Source: CAYGZA01 sp964354135
GTDB taxonomy: Bacteria > Planctomycetota > Planctomycetia > Pirellulales > Thermoguttaceae
Length of the DNA stretch: 10,487 bases
Direction of reading: 5' to 3'
NCBI GenBank assembly: GCA_964354135.1
Contig: CAYGZA010000244.1
Span: forward strand, 1-10,487
Shown here: piece by piece, positions 8,690 to 10,487 of the stretch
Layout of the letters: each line of letters begins with the position of its first letter
How positions within the stretch are numbered: position 1 is the first letter of the stretch
Position numbers and translations under genes: made by a program
The notes under the pieces: generated by a model
Told to the model about the DNA's origin: nothing
The model's input: only the letters and a program-made list of their open reading frames with translations
The model's database searches: none

Positions 8690-8810
8690 GGGTGGAGTGG
8701 CAGTTCACGGTGATAGTGTACCGAGCGGCGTTCCGCTCCGCCGTAGCCCTCGACGATCGTAGACAGGTTTAGAACCATCATTCGTTGGGAAAAAGGGGAA
8801 GGGGCTCTTC

Positions 8811-8859
8811 GTGCCCGCCGGCCGGCACTCCGGGGGGCTCGCCCGCCCGCGAGGTGCCG
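8811..8859. repeat. Nested inverted repeats, GC-rich
   Basis: CGGCAC at 8823-8828 pairs with GTGCCG at 8854-8859, and CTCGC at 8838-8842 pairs with GCGAG at 8849-8853. Together they stack into an 11-bp stem with a 9-base one-sided bulge (8829-8837) and a 6-base loop. The GGCAC part of the first arm (8824-8828) can instead pair with GTGCC at 8811-8815, so the two folds exclude each other. The function is unknown. The high GC content makes some pairing expected by chance. Confidence 0.5.
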
Positions 8860-8886
8860 TCCGCGATTGCCTTGAGAAAGACTGAA

Positions 8887-8911
8887 TTGGGGCTTCCCCA
8901 AGGAGCCCCAA
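8887..8911. repeat. Overlapping alternative hairpins (TTGGGG / CCCCAA)
   Basis: TTGGGGCT at 8887-8894 pairs perfectly with AGCCCCAA at 8904-8911 (8-bp stem, 9-base loop). The same TTGGGG can instead pair with CCCCAA at 8896-8901 (6-bp stem, 3-base loop). One arm therefore has two competing partners. The element lies 172 bases upstream of hisD and 210 bases upstream of the NPCBM gene. No U-tract follows on either strand, so it is not an intrinsic terminator. Confidence 0.6.
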
Positions 8912-9072
8912 ACGAACAAAATGGCGTACTCGAATGTCCTGCTCGGATGAGTTCGCTTTCCACGACGCCGGTTCATCCGGTGCAGGCAGCGTCTCAACGG
9001 ATTCGGTTACCAATCCCCGCTTTCGGGTTATCTGTTCACGCGTTGCGCGCAAGCCGGCCAGACCGGCGTCGT

Positions 9073-9078
9073 GGAGGT
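9073..9078 (+). promoter_or_regulatory. Ribosome binding site of hisD
   Basis: GGAGGT stands 5 bases before the GTG at 9084. It is a near-perfect Shine-Dalgarno sequence and decides the hisD start over the further-upstream in-frame ATG at 8934. Confidence 0.8.
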
Positions 9079-9083
9079 CCAGA

Positions 9084-10436
9084 GTGAATATCCTTCGGAT
9101 CGACAGCCGGCGGGATGACATCCGCCGGGCAATGGCCGACTTGCGGCGGCGGCTCAGTCCCCGCGGAGACATCGTCACTCCCGAGGGCCGCCAGCGGACG
9201 ATCGACGTTTTTGGGGAGCCGCTCTCGGCGCTTCAGGTCGTAGAGCGCATTTGCCGCGACGTGGAAGAGAAGGGCTTGGCCGCAGCCCTCGACTACTCCC
9301 GCCGCATCGACAAGGCGGACCTGACCCCCGAGACCCTCCGGGTGTCCGAGGAAGACTTAGCGCGGGCCCACGCGCAGGCGGACCGCGATTTCCTGGAGAC
9401 GGTCCGCCGCATCCGCACCCAGATCCGGAGCTTCCAGGAATCGATCCTCCAGCGGGACGTCCGGCTCCAGCGCCCCCACGGGTACCTGGTGGAGCGCTAT
9501 CGGCCGCTGGATCGGGTGGGGATCTGCGTGCCGGGGGGGGCGGCAGCCTATCCGTCCACCGTGCTCATGACCGCGGTCCCGGCCCAGGTGGCGGGGGTGC
9601 CCGAGCTTGCCGTCGTGGCCCCGCCGACGAAATTCGGGGCCTACAACAGCGATCTCCTGGCAACTTGTCACGAGTTGGGGATTTCCGAAGTGTATCGGCT
9701 GGGCGGGGCCCAAGCCGTGGCGGCGCTGGCTTACGGCGTCGAAGGGATTCCTCGCGTGGACAAGATCGTCGGGCCGGGAAACCTCTTCGTTGCTTTGGCT
9801 AAGAAGCACGTTTATGGCGAAGTGGACATCGATTCGATTGCCGGACCGAGTGAGGTCGTGGTCATCGTCGACCGATCGACGCGGGCGGAGTACACCGCGT
9901 GCGATCTGATCGCCCAGGCCGAGCATGCCCCGGGGGCCAGCATTCTCATCGGCTGGGATGAAGAGGTGCTGGACGCGGCGGTGGCCGAGCTGGACCGCCA
10001 GTTGGAGCGCCTCGAGCGCGGCGACCTGGCCCGACGGAGCCTGGAGGAATTCGGCGCGGTGATTCTGGCCCGGGACGCCGACGAGGCGTGCCGCCTGGCG
10101 GACGAGATCGCCCCCGAGCACCTACACATCGCCACCGAGAACGCCGAGTTCCTGGTGGGGAAGATCCGCCACGCGGGGGCAATCTTCCTGGGCAATTACA
10201 CCCCGGTGGCCCTGGGGGATTACGCCGCCGGGCCGTCGCACGTCCTGCCCACCAGCGGCACGGCCCGGTTTGCGAGCGGCCTTTCGGCCAACGATTTCCT
10301 TCGGGCCACAAGCATCCTACACTTCACTCGGCAGGGCCTCCTGAACCTGGCCGCCGACGTGCGAGTGATGGCGACCAAGGAAGGACTGACCGCGCACCGG
10401 GCGAGCGTGGAGGTAAGGATGAAGGATGAAGGATGA
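9084..10436 (+). CDS. hisD: Histidinol dehydrogenase HisD
   Basis: HisD oxidises L-histidinol to L-histidine in two NAD-dependent steps, the last reactions of histidine synthesis, in the cytoplasm. The protein is 450 aa from the GTG at 9084, near the usual ~430; the GTG has GGAGGT 5 bases upstream, whereas the open extension to 8934 adds 50 residues unlike the family. Family motifs are clear: RVGICVPGG at 144-152, GPGNLFVALAKK at 230-241, and IAGPSEVVVI at 252-261. By alignment from memory to the E. coli enzyme, the zinc ligands are Q278, H281, D379 and H438, and the general bases are E345 and H346; all are present. The last residues (about KDEG) are encoded by a 7-bp repeat array that runs over the stop codon. 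The gene is transcribed away from the NPCBM gene. No other his gene is visible, but the window ends 51 bases later, so a downstream his gene cannot be excluded. Confidence 0.97.
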   Translation: MNILRIDSRRDDIRRAMADLRRRLSPRGDIVTPEGRQRTIDVFGEPLSALQVVERICRDVEEKGLAAALDYSRRIDKADLTPETLRVSEEDLARAHAQADRDFLETVRRIRTQIRSFQESILQRDVRLQRPHGYLVERYRPLDRVGICVPGGAAAYPSTVLMTAVPAQVAGVPELAVVAPPTKFGAYNSDLLATCHELGISEVYRLGGAQAVAALAYGVEGIPRVDKIVGPGNLFVALAKKHVYGEVDIDSIAGPSEVVVIVDRSTRAEYTACDLIAQAEHAPGASILIGWDEEVLDAAVAELDRQLERLERGDLARRSLEEFGAVILARDADEACRLADEIAPEHLHIATENAEFLVGKIRHAGAIFLGNYTPVALGDYAAGPSHVLPTSGTARFASGLSANDFLRATSILHFTRQGLLNLAADVRVMATKEGLTAHRASVEVRMKDEG

Positions 10437-10456
10437 AGGATGAATGCGGAATGATG
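10415..10456 (+). repeat. Heptanucleotide tandem array across the hisD stop codon
   Basis: Four exact AAGGATG units occupy 10415-10442, followed in the same phase by two degenerate units, AATGCGG and AATGATG. The hisD stop TGA (10434-10436) lies inside the third and fourth units. Because 7 is not a multiple of 3, successive copies are read in different frames, and the array itself supplies the stop. It shares the 7-base period, purine-rich plus strand, GGAT core and position at the 3' end of a plus-strand gene with the array at 1042-1125. Confidence 0.9.
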
Positions 10457-10487
10457 AGCCATAAGTGCCGGTTGCAAGACCGCAAGT

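Larger units (their letters stand above)
8677..9083. other. Divergent intergenic region with clustered inverted repeats
   Basis: These 407 bases separate the minus-strand NPCBM gene from the plus-strand hisD and must hold the promoters of both, though no clear -35/-10 pair stands out. I see no convincing gene: the open frames here are short and lack family resemblance or good ribosome sites. A 6-bp hairpin with CGTT loop (GAGCGG 8723-8728, CCGCTC 8733-8738) lies 47 bases before the NPCBM start. Between 8811 and 8911 there is a dense set of inverted repeats, listed separately. Confidence 0.6.

Noticed and set aside
8778..8963. 61-aa minus-strand open frame in the divergent intergenic region
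   Set aside because: It has a GTG start without a ribosome site, overlaps the inverted repeats and has no recognised family. It is kept as unlikely rather than impossible.
8677..8997. 107-residue N-terminal extension of the NPCBM protein
   Set aside because: It would bury a good signal peptide that begins at the ATG at 8676.
8934..9083. 50-residue N-terminal extension of hisD from the ATG at 8934
   Set aside because: The strong GGAGGT before the GTG at 9084 and the normal HisD length favour the shorter form.

Overview
The window is GC-rich and gene-dense. It most likely comes from a member of the Planctomycetota. The evidence is family content: a minus-strand protein that joins a cytoplasmic CxxC/CxxC zinc ribbon, one membrane helix, a DUF1559-type domain and tandem secretin-N/STN-like modules; a large secreted protein with an N-terminal NPCBM carbohydrate-binding module; and an SBBP/beta-propeller protein. 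All three types are common in that phylum. I see no mobile elements, CRISPR arrays, tRNA or rRNA genes.

Layout. (1) Bases 1-1044, plus strand: the 3' end of a beta-propeller protein whose start lies outside the window. (2) Bases 1042-1170: a short gap between convergent genes, largely filled by an in-phase 7-bp repeat array that includes a perfect G-quadruplex motif. (3) Bases 1171-4722 (or up to 4869), minus strand: the zinc-ribbon/DUF1559/STN fusion protein. (4) Bases 4723-5022: a short gap with a 7-bp hairpin just after the upstream gene's stop. (5) Bases 5023-8676, minus strand: a secreted multidomain NPCBM plus alpha/alpha-barrel protein, probably a glycoside hydrolase. (6) Bases 8677-9083: a 407-base divergent intergenic region with no convincing gene but a cluster of inverted repeats, some mutually exclusive. 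(7) Bases 9084-10436, plus strand: hisD, histidinol dehydrogenase, with all expected metal and catalytic residues. (8) Bases 10415-10456: a second 7-bp repeat array that overlaps the end of hisD and encodes its last residues.

The secreted glycosidase-like protein and the DUF1559/STN membrane protein are consecutive on the minus strand and could be co-transcribed, but the 153-300 base gap and the hairpin leave that open. Both plus-strand genes point to outside or cell-surface work (the propeller) or histidine synthesis (hisD), so no single pathway unites the window. No clear new defence or mobile system was found. The most unusual signals are the two heptanucleotide arrays, each starting at or across the stop codon of a plus-strand gene, the domain fusion of the DUF1559/STN protein, and the structured island between the divergent genes.
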